Assembly: GCA_030425205.1 (NCBI GenBank)
Contig: JAUIAP010000034.1
Coordinates: forward strand, 1-64,000
Length of the DNA stretch: 64,000 bases
Direction: 5' to 3'
From: Anaerolineae bacterium
GTDB taxonomy: Bacteria > Chloroflexota > Anaerolineae > Promineifilales > Promineifilaceae
Shown here: piece after piece, positions 7,532 to 16,285 of the stretch
How positions within the stretch are numbered: position 1 is the first letter of the stretch
Layout of the letters: each line of letters starts with the position of its first letter
Notes under the pieces: generated by a model
What the model saw: only the letters and a program-made list of their open reading frames with translations
What the model was told of the DNA's origin: nothing
The model's database searches: none
Position numbers and translations under genes: made by a program

Positions 7532-10231
7532 CTAGAGTTTCGCGTGGACGAGCGCGGGAACAGCGGCAAGTGCCTCGTCAAGTTTGCTGGCATCACGACC
7601 ACCCGCTTGGGCGAGATTCGGCCGTCCACCACCACCACCGCCCGTTATCTTGCCCATCTCACGCACCAAGTCGCCAGCCTTTACCCCTTGCTTTATGAAT
7701 TCGTCGGTCACGGCGGCGATAAACAGTGGCTTGTCGTTGTTGATGGTGCCCAGCACGACGACGCCACGTTTTGCCTTGTCGCGGAACCAGTCCGTCATTT
7801 CGCGCAACCCATCGGCCGAAACGTCATCGACTTTTCCAACCATCAGCTTGCCATCCCCAATCGTTTCGGCATTGGCATAGAGCGTCTCAAATCGATTGCG
7901 TGCGAGTGACCGACGCATCTGTTGCAACTCTTTTTGTAGCTGGCGATTCTCAGAGAGGATCGATTCAACGCGCTCCATGATGTCGCTAGATGCACTATTG
8001 AGCTGACGCGCGACTTGATTGAGCGTTGTGAGGCGTTCGGATGTGTGGCGTTCGGCCGATTCTCCCGTCACGGCCTCGACACGGCGCACACCTGCGGCTG
8101 CGCTGCTTTCGCTCAAGAAGCGGAAACTGCCAATTTCGCTTGTGTTGCTGACATGCAGGCCACCGCAAAGTTCAAAACTGTAGCCGCCCTTGTCGTCAAT
8201 CTGGATGGTGCGCACGACATCCCCATACTTTTCGCCAAAAAGTGCCATTGCGCCGGCTGCGACAGCCGAATCTTTGTCCATGTACTCAGATGTTACTGGC
8301 ATTCCGCCCAATATAGCCGCGTTAATCTCCTGCTCGATTTTTTGCAGTATTTCACTGCTAACCCCTTCGCCATGTGAGAAGTCGAAGCGCAAGCGGTCGG
8401 GTGCGACAAGCGACCCTTGCTGGGTGACATGATCGCCCAAATTGCGCCGCAGCACTTCATGTAGTAAATGGGTGGCCGTGTGGTTGCGGCGGATGTTGGC
8501 GCGACGACGATCATCGACCTGCAATTCGGCCGGTTGTCCCGTCTGTATCGTTCCAGTTGTCACTTTGACCTTGTGCAAAATCAGGCCACCATGCTTAACC
8601 ATGCCGACAACTTCGGCCGATCCTGTCGCCGTTGAAATCGTCCCCGTGTCATCTACTTCACCACCACTCTCAACATAGAATGGCGTGAAGGGGGTCAAAA
8701 TTTCCGCCTCATCACCCACACCGAGCGACTCGACAATGTTGCCATCGGCAAACATCCCAACGATCAAGCTCGTCGCATTTGTGCCGCTATAGGGGTCATG
8801 ATCGATCCCGTCGCGATCTAGCGTACCGTTTGCGATGAGTTGTTCAAACGCATCGACATAGATTGCGTCCCCTGCTTCATATTGTCCAAATGCACCCTTT
8901 CCGCTGGCAATCGCGTGCTGCCGTTTGGCAAGTTCATAACCCGCCTCATCGACTGTTAGCCCGTTTTCTTTGGCAATATCGCGCGTGATTTCAAGCGGTA
9001 AGCCAAATGTGCTGAGCAGGTCAAACGCGACCGCGCCATTGACGACCGATGTCGCATTGGCCTCCATTTCAGCCATGATATCGACAAATTTTGCCTCTGC
9101 CTTGTCGAGCGTGCGGTTGAAACGCTCTTCCTCTTGCGTGAGTGTCTTTTTGATAAAGCTGGCACGCTGGCGAATGTCGGGATATGCCTCACCCATCTGG
9201 TCGATAAAGACATCGGCGATTTGCGCAAGGAAAGGCTGTGTGAAGCCAATTTTTCGGCCGAAACGAGCCGCCCGCCGAATGATCATCCGCAAGACGTAGG
9301 GCGCACCCGAGTTTCCCGGAATCAAGCCATCGCCGATCAAAAATGTTGCGGCACGACCATGGTCGGCAATCACGCGATATCCGATGATATTTTTGACGCG
9401 CTGCGCGTTGTTGTCGCCGAGCAGGTCTTGAACTTTGTCCAACGCGCCACTGAACAAATCGGTTTCATAGTTGTTTTGCGCTCCCTGAACGATACGAACG
9501 AGACGTTCTAAGCCCATGCCTGTATCGATTGAGGGGCGTGGCAATGGTTTCGTGGTGCCATCTTTTGCCGTTTCATACTGCATAAAGACGAGATTCCACA
9601 CTTCGACAAACTGCTCGTCTAAATCATCATCGTTGTTTAGCAGGTCGATGTTAACGTTGTCGAGTTCCCCTTGATAGTAATGAATCTCAGAACACGGCCC
9701 GTTTGGCCCGCTATCCCCCATCGTCCAGTAGTTGTCTTCGTAGTCGAACGGCCGAATACGTTCCGCTGGCAAATAGCGTTTCCAAAGCTCAATCGCCTCT
9801 TCGTCTTTGTGCATAAAAGGTTTGCCCTCTTTTGTGCCATCATAGACGGTTGCGTACAGTCGCTCTGGATCAAATCCAATCACTTTGGTCAAAAAGTTCC
9901 ACGCAAAATCAATTGCCTCTGCCTTAAAGTAGTCGCCAAACGAGAAGTTGCCGAGCATCTCGAAAAAGGTATGGTGGCGCAGCGATGGCCCTACGTTTTC
10001 CAAGTCGTTGTGCTTGCCTGAAACACGCATCACCTTTTGTGAAGTCGTGGCACGTGTATAGGGGCGTTTTTCCTTACCAAGAAAGGTGTCGGCAAACTGA
10101 TTCATCCCTGCATTTGTGAACAGCAGTGTCGGGTTGTCGTAGTTGGGCAGCGGTGAACTTGCCACCACCTCATGCCCAACCTCGTTGAAATACTCTAAGA
10201 ATGCTTTACGTAACTCATTGCTCGTTTTCAT
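7532..10231 (-). CDS. alaS: Alanyl-tRNA synthetase
   Basis: AlaS charges tRNA-Ala and hydrolyses mischarged Ser- and Gly-tRNA-Ala. The 899-residue length is normal. The class II catalytic core comes first (FLEYFNEVGHEVV, then FTNAGMNQF), followed by GMGLERLVRI, the tRNA-binding domain, and the editing domain with NHTATHLLHEVLRR and the zinc-ligand stretch FELCGGLHVSNTSEIG. A DHHA1-like C-terminal domain with Gly-rich GGGGGGRPNLAQAGG closes the protein. I start at the ATG at 10231 (MKTSNELRKAF), the usual AlaS beginning, with a weak AGGATAAAG upstream. No T-box leader is visible. A terminator follows the stop. Confidence 0.97.
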   Translation of the reverse strand: MKTSNELRKAFLEYFNEVGHEVVASSPLPNYDNPTLLFTNAGMNQFADTFLGKEKRPYTRATTSQKVMRVSGKHNDLENVGPSLRHHTFFEMLGNFSFGDYFKAEAIDFAWNFLTKVIGFDPERLYATVYDGTKEGKPFMHKDEEAIELWKRYLPAERIRPFDYEDNYWTMGDSGPNGPCSEIHYYQGELDNVNIDLLNNDDDLDEQFVEVWNLVFMQYETAKDGTTKPLPRPSIDTGMGLERLVRIVQGAQNNYETDLFSGALDKVQDLLGDNNAQRVKNIIGYRVIADHGRAATFLIGDGLIPGNSGAPYVLRMIIRRAARFGRKIGFTQPFLAQIADVFIDQMGEAYPDIRQRASFIKKTLTQEEERFNRTLDKAEAKFVDIMAEMEANATSVVNGAVAFDLLSTFGLPLEITRDIAKENGLTVDEAGYELAKRQHAIASGKGAFGQYEAGDAIYVDAFEQLIANGTLDRDGIDHDPYSGTNATSLIVGMFADGNIVESLGVGDEAEILTPFTPFYVESGGEVDDTGTISTATGSAEVVGMVKHGGLILHKVKVTTGTIQTGQPAELQVDDRRRANIRRNHTATHLLHEVLRRNLGDHVTQQGSLVAPDRLRFDFSHGEGVSSEILQKIEQEINAAILGGMPVTSEYMDKDSAVAAGAMALFGEKYGDVVRTIQIDDKGGYSFELCGGLHVSNTSEIGSFRFLSESSAAAGVRRVEAVTGESAERHTSERLTTLNQVARQLNSASSDIMERVESILSENRQLQKELQQMRRSLARNRFETLYANAETIGDGKLMVGKVDDVSADGLREMTDWFRDKAKRGVVVLGTINNDKPLFIAAVTDEFIKQGVKAGDLVREMGKITGGGGGGRPNLAQAGGRDASKLDEALAAVPALVHAKL

Positions 10232-10326
10232 AATGATCTTTATCCTAACTTCCAGTTCACAATTTTCCCACCCTGTCCGTGGAGTTGCCAACTGTTGTTG
10301 CCAACTCTAACGGGTAGGCAAAAAAA

Positions 10327-10352
10327 ATCCGACTTCATATGAAGTCGGATTA
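10327..10352 (-). terminator. Rho-independent terminator of the small membrane-protein operon
   Basis: A perfect palindrome ATCCGACTTCAT/ATGAAGTCGGAT (10327-10350) is flanked by As on one side and Ts on the other. It lies 155 bp beyond the stop of the 135-residue membrane protein and upstream of alaS, so it should separate the two units on the minus strand. It may work in both directions. Confidence 0.8.
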
Positions 10353-10506
10353 AAAATTTCGCGTTTATTGCGTCCCAACTTCACCCATGCGGTAATTCCG
10401 CTGCTGCGGCTGCGAATGCAGGGGCGAATGCGACGCTAAACAAATTCATGCCAGCATGATAGCAGGGGAAGGGGGATTGATCAACCTGCGTCTGTCGAGC
10501 GTTGCC

Positions 10507-10914
10507 TTAGTTTTGCTTATGCGGCGGGATTGGGTCGTCATCGAAGCGAATATTTTCGGCCGAATCGAGCACCGTTTCCATGTTTGCCATGCGATCAATG
10601 ATCAAAAACGAAATGCCGAAACCGAGCGGAATCAGGCCGCCAAGCAGCCATGGGCCGAGAATAGGACTATATGGATCGAGCCCAATTGTCGATAAGCCAC
10701 ACGTCATCACGATACCCATCACGGTCAGGATGACGCCCCAACGCAGCGAGCGACTTGAACGCTTGCCGCCACGTCGCATGTCCGAGCGCAATACGCCCTG
10801 TTTGGCTAGCTCGATTGTCTCCTTGTAGCGCAGATAACGCAGAAATGCGATAAAGGTGAGAAATACACCAAAGAAGAGTGAGCCAGCAAGTCCGATGATA
10901 ATTAGTTCAGGCAT
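10507..10914 (-). CDS. Integral membrane protein, possible ECF-sigma target
   Basis: A 135-residue protein with an N-terminal membrane helix (MPELIIIGLAGSLFFGVFLT), a short basic cytoplasmic loop (LRSDMRRGGKRSSR) and two further helices (ILTVMGIVMTCGL, LLGGLIPLGFGISFLII). It resembles the DUF6249-type membrane proteins often linked to ECF sigma factors; that match is from memory of the pattern, not a search. The start at 10914 is supported by GGAGG 8 bases upstream and overlaps the stop of the 46-residue gene before it. Both lie behind the ECF-type promoter at 11078-11105 and probably belong to the regulon of the neighbouring sigma factor. Confidence 0.8.
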   Translation of the reverse strand: MPELIIIGLAGSLFFGVFLTFIAFLRYLRYKETIELAKQGVLRSDMRRGGKRSSRSLRWGVILTVMGIVMTCGLSTIGLDPYSPILGPWLLGGLIPLGFGISFLIIDRMANMETVLDSAENIRFDDDPIPPHKQN

Positions 10915-11047
10915 GAGTTTGACCTCCAGTAATTTGTTCAAGTTCAGTTTTTTCGCGTTGGGCAATCTTGCGCATGACTGCGACAAAAAGCAGTATCACG
11001 CTGAGAAAAATGCCGGTCGCAAAGAGTAGTCCAATCAGTGTGAACAT
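10907..11047 (-). CDS. 46-residue single-helix membrane protein
   Basis: This small gene encodes MFTLIGLLFATGIFLSVILL, continuing FVAVMRKIAQREKTEL and ending at GGQTHA. It has one N-terminal membrane helix and a charged cytoplasmic tail. A strong ribosome binding site (GGAGG, 6 bases before the ATG) and an 8-base overlap with the next gene (ATGCCTGA) argue that it is real. It is the first gene behind the minus-strand ECF-type promoter. Function unknown; it could assist the adjacent membrane protein or act in envelope sensing. Confidence 0.75.
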   Translation of the reverse strand: MFTLIGLLFATGIFLSVILLFVAVMRKIAQREKTELEQITGGQTHA

Positions 11048-11077
11048 GGTTGCCTCCGTGTTGTTGTGTTCATTGGG

Positions 11078-11105
11078 TTAGACTGCGTTAAAGGCAAAAA
11101 GTTTC
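11078..11105 (-). promoter_or_regulatory. ECF-type promoter of the membrane-protein operon
   Basis: Read on the minus strand, GAAACTTTTT (-35) and GTCTAA (-10, 11078-11083) are separated so that 17 bases lie between GAAAC and GTC. The same elements with the same spacing occur in the opposite direction before the sigma gene. The expected transcript start gives a leader of about 25 bases carrying the GGAGG site of the 46-residue gene. Confidence 0.75.
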
Positions 11106-11159
11106 AAATTGATCGAAATCAATTTTAGCTGGGGTGCGATGGGTCAAATTTCCCAATCT

Positions 11160-11187
11160 GAAACTTTTCTTGCAAAATAAGGTCTAA
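11160..11187 (+). promoter_or_regulatory. ECF-type autoregulatory promoter of the sigma factor
   Basis: GAAACTTTT (-35, starting at 11160) and GTCTAA (-10, 11182-11187) have the same 17-base spacing as the divergent promoter at 11078-11105. GAAAC with GTC is the common ECF promoter form. Transcription should start around 11193-11195, at or just before the GTG start codon, so the mRNA would be leaderless. Confidence 0.75.
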
Positions 11188-11194
11188 TTGAATA

Positions 11195-11728
11195 GTGGAC
11201 GAAATGATTGCACGCGCACAACAGGGTGACACGGCTGCATTTGAGCAGCTTGTCGATGCCCACGCGCCTTATGTCTACAACCTCGCACTACGAACATTGC
11301 AGAATGAACGTGATGCAGAGGATGTGACACAGGAATCGTTTGTGCGCGTCTGGCGTGGATTGAGCCGTTTTCGTGCGGATGCCCATTTTCGGACATGGCT
11401 CTATCGGATTGTGGTCAACCTTTGCTACAATCGACTTCCAAAGTTGAAGCGGGAGCTGCGGGCGGTTGAAGTGGAAGATGTCGTGCTGGTGGATGATACG
11501 CTGGGCGTTGAGCGGGCGGTCGTTTCGGCCGAAATCGCCACCCAGCTAAATACCGCCATCGCCAATCTGCCCGACACCCAACGCCTCGTCATCACCCTAC
11601 GCCATCAGCAAGGGCTGAGCTATGATGAAATCGCCACTATCACTGAGCTACCGCTTGGTACAATTAAGACACACATTTTTCGCGCACGTAAAGCGTTAAA
11701 AGTCGCCTTACTGCCTTATCTGGCATGA
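11195..11728 (+). CDS. ECF-family RNA polymerase sigma factor
   Basis: A 177-residue sigma-70 family protein of the extracytoplasmic-function group. Region 2 is seen at residues about 15-75 (LVDAHAPYVYNLALRTL, ERDAEDVTQESFVRVWRGL) and region 4 at about 115-170 (LPDTQRLVITLRHQQGLSYDEIA, then GTIKTHIFRARKAL). The GTG at 11195 gives MDEMIARAQQGD; the ATG at 11204 is an alternative. The stop overlaps the start of the next gene, as is usual for a sigma/anti-sigma pair. The matching divergent promoters point to autoregulation. The triggering signal cannot be read from the sequence. Confidence 0.93.
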   Translation: MDEMIARAQQGDTAAFEQLVDAHAPYVYNLALRTLQNERDAEDVTQESFVRVWRGLSRFRADAHFRTWLYRIVVNLCYNRLPKLKRELRAVEVEDVVLVDDTLGVERAVVSAEIATQLNTAIANLPDTQRLVITLRHQQGLSYDEIATITELPLGTIKTHIFRARKALKVALLPYLA

Positions 11729-12075
11729 ACGAAGAACAACACCTCACCTCACTGCTTGACGCAATGCCATTGCAACCATTGCCCGTTGGATTGACGGCGC
11801 GAATCATGGATGGAATTCGGCCGATTCCGACGTTTGCCCCCTTCCGCCTTACGCTTAGTGATGTGCTGCTTGCGCTTGCAGCAACCGTATTGATGATTAT
11901 TGCACTCTTCCAGATTGTCATTCCCGTGTTGCAAGGGCTACAACCGACCATCGACTTTTCCCAATGGCGATCCTTCAGCACCAGTAATCTGACCTTTGCA
12001 TTCTTGTTGTTGCTGGAACTGCTGTTGGGCAGTGCGATCTATCTGAGTTTGCAGGAGCCGTGGTTAGAGGTCTAA
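11725..12075 (+). CDS. Probable anti-sigma factor, membrane protein
   Basis: A 116-residue protein whose ATG overlaps the sigma-factor stop (ATGA). The N-terminal 40 residues are soluble (EEQHLTSLLDAMPLQPLPVGLTARIMDGI), a layout like the sigma-binding part of small anti-sigma factors, and two membrane helices follow (VLLALAATVLMIIALFQIVI and LTFAFLLLLELLLGSAIYL). No zinc-binding HxxxCxxC motif is present. The anti-sigma role rests on position and topology, not on a recognised domain. Its last 12 bases overlap the end of the convergent acetyltransferase gene. Confidence 0.65.
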   Translation: MNEEQHLTSLLDAMPLQPLPVGLTARIMDGIRPIPTFAPFRLTLSDVLLALAATVLMIIALFQIVIPVLQGLQPTIDFSQWRSFSTSNLTFAFLLLLELLLGSAIYLSLQEPWLEV

Positions 12076-12861
12076 CGCCATGAATTGGCGTGCATCCTGT
12101 CGTACGAAACCGACCGATTCGTAGAGGCGCAGGGCAGGAATGTTGTCTGCCCAAACAGTTAATTGGGCGAATTTGCAGCCTCGTTGTGCGAACGTGTAGA
12201 GCAACGCGTTGAGTAAAATTCGGCCGAAACCCTCTCCCCGAGCGGCTGGCACAACCCCCAAAGGTTCGATCTCCGCACCATCCTCCGCATAGTTCACGCC
12301 TGCGAAGCCCACGATTTCGCCTGTGCTTTCGAGAAAGTAGATTTCCCCACGATCTCCCAAATTGGCGAGTACATCTTCATCATCGACATACGGCTGATAC
12401 CACGCCAAATTCTGAAAAGAGAGGTTGTAGAGCTGGCGCATTTTTCTCGCGGCTTGCTGGTGGGGCAAACGCTTGAGACGAAACCCATTCGGCCGAATTT
12501 CATCTTGTAGCGAGCATATCATCTCATATTCAAGATGTTCGTCGTAAAAGTGATGCTTGTCTAAAAATGGTTTTACCGCGCTCATGCCCGAATTGACCGG
12601 CACAGAAAGCTGAGTGACGCCCGTGATCTGGCGCGCTTCTTGCACCACGAAGTACAAGAATTGGGTGCCATAACCTTGCCGACGATAGGCTGGAGCAATA
12701 AAGCCGTAGAGATCGTGGATGTGTGACAATCCCGGAACTGGGTCGATGGCGGCATAACCGATCGGTGTGGGATCTTCCATCACCCATCCAATCGTGGAGC
12801 TTGAAAATGGGGGAATGCCAAAAAATTGTGCGTCGGCGGGCAGAATCGGCCGAATTACCAT
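12064..12861 (-). CDS. Double-domain GNAT acetyltransferase
   Basis: A 265-residue protein with two GCN5-type acetyltransferase domains. The N-terminal one (residues 1-125) has the acetyl-CoA loop YRRQGYGTQFL; the C-terminal one (about 130-265) has PLGVVPAARGEGFGRILLNALL and NIPALRLYESVGF. Such proteins transfer acetyl groups to an amine; the substrate is not evident. GGAGGG lies about 8 bases before the ATG. It is convergent with the sigma/anti-sigma pair, overlapping by 12 bp. The 124 bp upstream up to the metal-transport genes hold nothing I recognise. Confidence 0.88.
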   Translation of the reverse strand: MVIRPILPADAQFFGIPPFSSSTIGWVMEDPTPIGYAAIDPVPGLSHIHDLYGFIAPAYRRQGYGTQFLYFVVQEARQITGVTQLSVPVNSGMSAVKPFLDKHHFYDEHLEYEMICSLQDEIRPNGFRLKRLPHQQAARKMRQLYNLSFQNLAWYQPYVDDEDVLANLGDRGEIYFLESTGEIVGFAGVNYAEDGAEIEPLGVVPAARGEGFGRILLNALLYTFAQRGCKFAQLTVWADNIPALRLYESVGFVRQDARQFMALDL

Positions 12862-12985
12862 ACGTGCGCCCTCCTATTGGGCTAAGTTAATGGGTTGTCG
12901 TGATGGCATACTGTGAGACAGACACAGAATAACCAATCGCAGACCAATCGCCAACCGACACGTTCAAATTGCCCACAGAATAGAG

Positions 12986-14089
12986 CTAATTCACTAACGC
13001 TTCTCTTGCCCGCACGCGCCCCGATTCTGTTAAAAAGAGCGTATTATCTCGTCGTTTGACGACCCCATTGCGCTGCGCTTTCCGAATTACCGTGCGCGCA
13101 AACTCATGCTCCCAGCGCATGTGTTCGCTCGTATGCTCGACGCGCGCCTCTTCTGGATAGCTCGGTTGTCCTTCATGATTGAGCAGGTGGATCGCCAACA
13201 TCGTTTGGGCGAACTCCCACTTTTGCCGTCGTCGTCGCTGTGCCAACGCTGCCAACCCACGTGTCGGCGAACCAAACAAGACGATTGCAAACTGAACACC
13301 CAGAACGGTGACAACTGTACCGCCAATCGTCGTGTCCATCGCCCGCGCAATTTGGTAGCCAATCAACGCCCCGACGCTGCCGATCACGACGCTCCAATAC
13401 AACATCCTTGAAAGGCGATCTGTCAGCAAATAGGCCGTTGCGGGCGGCACAATCATAAACGCAATGACCAAAATCGAGCCAACTGCGTCAAATGCGCCCA
13501 CCGCCGTGATAGAAACGGCCGTCATCAAACCATAGTGCATGACGGCCGGGAAAAAGCCAAACGTCGCCGCCAAGCTTGCATCAAATGTCGAGAGTTTTAG
13601 CTCTTTGTAAAATGCGGCGAGCAGAGCGAAATTGAGCAACAGGATCACGCCCATCATGACCAATGTGCGCGGCAGCGAAATGCCAAAGACGTTCATACGG
13701 TCAAACGGTGTAAAGACAAGATCGCCTTGAAAGACAACATGCTCATCGAGATGAACGTTGCCCGCATAGGTTGAAATCAAGATAACGGCGATGCTAAATA
13801 GTAGTGGAAATGTCAGACCGATCGCGGCATCTTCACCCAACCGTTTTGAGCGCGTCAATGTCTCAACAATTGCGACGGTCAATACGCCTACAAGCGCCGC
13901 GCCAAAAATAAGCAGCGGGCTGTTGAGGTCTTTTGTGATGAAGAAGGCAATAACAATACCGAGCAGGACGGTGTGGCTGATTGCGTCGCTCATCATCGCT
14001 GTGCGGCGCAAGACGAGAAATACGCCGGGTATGGCACATGCGGCCGCCACGACGACGGCGATTAGTTGGATTTCAAGTTGTGGTGTCAT
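12986..14089 (-). CDS. Mn/Zn/Fe-type ABC permease with C-terminal winged-helix-like domain (second permease)
   Basis: A 367-residue membrane component of a TroCD/ZnuB/MntB-class importer. About eight hydrophobic helices cover residues 1-270, with the family's RRTAMMSDAISHTVLLGIVIAF and GAFDAVGSILVIAFMIVPPATA segments. An extra cytoplasmic tail of about 90 residues (from FAQTMLAIHLL to LTESGRVRAREALVN) looks like a DtxR-type winged helix. I choose the ATG at 14089 with GGAGGTG upstream rather than the GTG at 14107. It is the last gene of the binding protein-ATPase-permease-permease operon. Mn versus Zn cannot be decided from sequence. Confidence 0.88.
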   Translation of the reverse strand: MTPQLEIQLIAVVVAAACAIPGVFLVLRRTAMMSDAISHTVLLGIVIAFFITKDLNSPLLIFGAALVGVLTVAIVETLTRSKRLGEDAAIGLTFPLLFSIAVILISTYAGNVHLDEHVVFQGDLVFTPFDRMNVFGISLPRTLVMMGVILLLNFALLAAFYKELKLSTFDASLAATFGFFPAVMHYGLMTAVSITAVGAFDAVGSILVIAFMIVPPATAYLLTDRLSRMLYWSVVIGSVGALIGYQIARAMDTTIGGTVVTVLGVQFAIVLFGSPTRGLAALAQRRRRQKWEFAQTMLAIHLLNHEGQPSYPEEARVEHTSEHMRWEHEFARTVIRKAQRNGVVKRRDNTLFLTESGRVRAREALVN

Positions 14090-14197
14090 GCCGCCCGCAC
14101 CTCCCACTCCGCGTTCTCACGACGCAGGGAAATTAGCAATGTTGGCCGTTTATTTAGCTTCAAAATAACTAGCGAGGCAGGATGATTTGATCTATTT

Positions 14198-15373
14198 CTA
14201 TAAGCCATAAGCTTGCTCCTCCTCTTTATTGGATTGGGTCAGCGCAAGTTGGGCAAAACTTGTTTCTCGCAATAGTCGGCTTGCTTCGGCCGATCCCTTT
14301 TGCGTCAGAACCCAACGGTCTGCCTCAACTTCACGCGCCAAGCCGCTTTCAATCAACCGCTTCAACGTCGGCCGCACGGATGCCAAGCCCACATTCATCG
14401 CTTCGAGGGCAGCGGCCGAATGTCCACGCCGCTCTTCTGGGTGTTGCAGCTCAAGCAGTTGCAGATCGATCAAGATAGTCTCCTGCTGTAGCCGTTGCTT
14501 ATTGCGTTGCTGTTGCAACCAGCCCCAAACCAACCCGCGTTGCGGTGCAAACAGGAGTGACGCGACGGCGATCACGCTCATGCAGACGACGATGACAGGG
14601 CCAGTCGATAACCCCGTGCGCGTGCTGCTGATCACGGCCCCGCTCATGCCGCTCACCCCGCCAAACAGCGCTGCAAGCCCCGCCATCACGCTTAATCGAT
14701 TGGTCCATTGTCGTGCCGCCGACGCAGGCGCGACGACCATCGCGCTCATCAAAATCACGCCAACCGCCTGTAGTCCAATCACAATCGCAACGACGAGCAG
14801 CGTCGTCAGCGCAACGCTCAATAGCTGCACGGGATACCCCATGCTCTCGGCAAAATCCATGTCAAAGCTGACGAGCTTGAACTCTTTCCAGAACGCGATG
14901 ACGATGATGACCGCAACGGCGCCAATGACAGCCATCGTGATGACATCTTGCTCGATCAGCGTTGCCGCTTGTCCAAATAGGAAACGTTCCAGCCCCGCCT
15001 TTTGCCCACTACCCACGCGCAGCGCAAAGTCAAGCAGCATCAAACCTGCACCAAAAAAGACGGAGAGCGTGATGCCCAGTGCGCTATCCTCTTTGATGCG
15101 CGTGTTGCCTGTGATGGCTAGCACAAGCAGCGTGCCAAGCCAACCTGCGACCAATGCGCCCGTCAATAAGGTCAATGGCCCACGATTGCCCGTCAGCAAG
15201 AACGCGATGACCACGCCGGGCAAGGCGGCGTGTGAAATTGCATCGCCCAACAGCGACTGCTTGCGCAAAAATGCAAAGGTCCCCAGCAAACCGCTAACGG
15301 AGCCGATGATCAGCGTGCCGAGCGCAACGGTGCGGAGTGTGTAGTTGGTGAAAAGGTCGATTAGGATGTCCAC
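14198..15373 (-). CDS. Mn/Zn/Fe-type ABC permease with C-terminal winged-helix-like domain (first permease)
   Basis: A 391-residue permease of the same family as its downstream neighbour. The family segments RKQSLLGDAISHAALPGVVIAFLL and AVGVILMSAMVVAPASAARQW are present. The C-terminal 90 residues (LIDLQLLELQHPEERRGHSAAAL, then VRPTLKRLIESGLAREV and VLTQKGSAEASRLLRE) read as a DtxR-like winged helix ending in an LTxKG turn. It lies between the ATPase gene and the second permease, and the two permeases probably form a heterodimeric channel in the cytoplasmic membrane. A long open frame on the opposite strand is a shadow. Confidence 0.9.
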   Translation of the reverse strand: MDILIDLFTNYTLRTVALGTLIIGSVSGLLGTFAFLRKQSLLGDAISHAALPGVVIAFLLTGNRGPLTLLTGALVAGWLGTLLVLAITGNTRIKEDSALGITLSVFFGAGLMLLDFALRVGSGQKAGLERFLFGQAATLIEQDVITMAVIGAVAVIIVIAFWKEFKLVSFDMDFAESMGYPVQLLSVALTTLLVVAIVIGLQAVGVILMSAMVVAPASAARQWTNRLSVMAGLAALFGGVSGMSGAVISSTRTGLSTGPVIVVCMSVIAVASLLFAPQRGLVWGWLQQQRNKQRLQQETILIDLQLLELQHPEERRGHSAAALEAMNVGLASVRPTLKRLIESGLAREVEADRWVLTQKGSAEASRLLRETSFAQLALTQSNKEEEQAYGL

Positions 15374-15413
15374 AATGTAGAACGTGAATCGTATGGCGCA
15401 AAACGTCGTTTGG

Positions 15414-15440
15414 TTACGTCTTACGTTTTACGTTTTACGC
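15414..15440. repeat. Heptanucleotide tandem repeat (TTACGTY type)
   Basis: TTACGTC, TTACGTT, TTACGTT and TTACGCG run in 7-bp register. The last unit holds the stop codon of the minus-strand ABC ATPase gene (TTA at 15435-15437 on the plus strand), and the array fills much of the gap before the first permease gene. Confidence 0.8.
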
Positions 15441-16202
15441 GGGAATGGGTTCTCTACTTAAAAATGCGACGCGCCCGCCATAGGTCTGCCGCAAATTCTC
15501 CTCTGTGAACACTTCGGCGACGGGGCCACTCGCAATGCGACGCACATTGAGTAACATCGTCCAGTCAAAGTATTCAGGGACTGTTTGCAGGTCGTGATGG
15601 ACAGCGATAACCGTTTTGCCAGCGGCGCGTAGCTCTTGGAGCAGGGCGATGATGGCGCGTTCTGTCGTTGCGTCCACCCCTTGAAACGGTTCATCCATCA
15701 GGTAGAGATCGGCATCTTGGACGAGGGCGCGGGCGAGAAAGACGCGCTGCTGTTGACCGCCAGACAGTTGACTGATTTGGCGGTCGGCAAATGGCTGCAT
15801 ACCGACACGCCCGAGCGCATCGAGTGCGGTTTGGAAGTCGCGGGATTTCGGCCGATTAAACCACCCCAACGATCCATAACGCCCCATCGTGACGACATCA
15901 AGCACGCTTGTTGGAAAGTCCCAATCAACGCTGCCGCGCTGTGGTACATAGCCAACTCGCTTGCGCTGCGTTTTGTAGGGTTGATTAAAGACGAGAACTT
16001 GTCCCGCCGCGGGCTTGAGCAGCCCCAAAATAGCCTTGATCAACGTCGTCTTGCCAGCCCCGTTGGGACCAACAATTGCCATTAGCACCCCTTTTGGAAC
16101 TTCGAGATCGATATCCCACAAAACGGGCTTATCGCCATATGCAAGCGTGAGGTCGGTGACGCGCAACGCGAGATCAGATTTTAGAATTGGAACTTGAGAC
16201 AT
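15435..16202 (-). CDS. Mn/Zn/Fe-type ABC transporter ATP-binding protein
   Basis: A 255-residue ATPase that powers the adjacent importer. Walker A is GPNGAGKTT (about residue 45), the signature is LSGGQQQRVFLARAL, and Walker B is LYLMDEP with the following D-loop. RVGYVPQRGSVDWDFPTSVLDVV is the Q-loop region typical of the manganese/zinc/iron branch. All catalytic motifs are intact. It lies 161 bp after the binding-protein gene and 61 bp before the first permease. Its stop codon is supplied by the 7-bp repeat array at 15414-15440. Confidence 0.95.
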   Translation of the reverse strand: MSQVPILKSDLALRVTDLTLAYGDKPVLWDIDLEVPKGVLMAIVGPNGAGKTTLIKAILGLLKPAAGQVLVFNQPYKTQRKRVGYVPQRGSVDWDFPTSVLDVVTMGRYGSLGWFNRPKSRDFQTALDALGRVGMQPFADRQISQLSGGQQQRVFLARALVQDADLYLMDEPFQGVDATTERAIIALLQELRAAGKTVIAVHHDLQTVPEYFDWTMLLNVRRIASGPVAEVFTEENLRQTYGGRVAFLSREPIPA

Positions 16203-16285
16203 ATCGTAAATAGAAAACAGTGCACAAAATTCTTCTGGTAACTGTTTGCCGTCAATCTGTTAGAATGCAAATCATCCCAAGAACG

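Noticed and set aside
10232..10506. T-box leader for alaS
   Set aside because: The hairpin at 10327-10350 is a simple terminator of the upstream operon; no T-box consensus or specifier stem is visible.
14229..15344. 371-codon open frame on the plus strand
   Set aside because: It is antisense to a clear ABC permease, Ser/Thr/Pro-rich with no recognisable motif, and is a shadow of the real gene.
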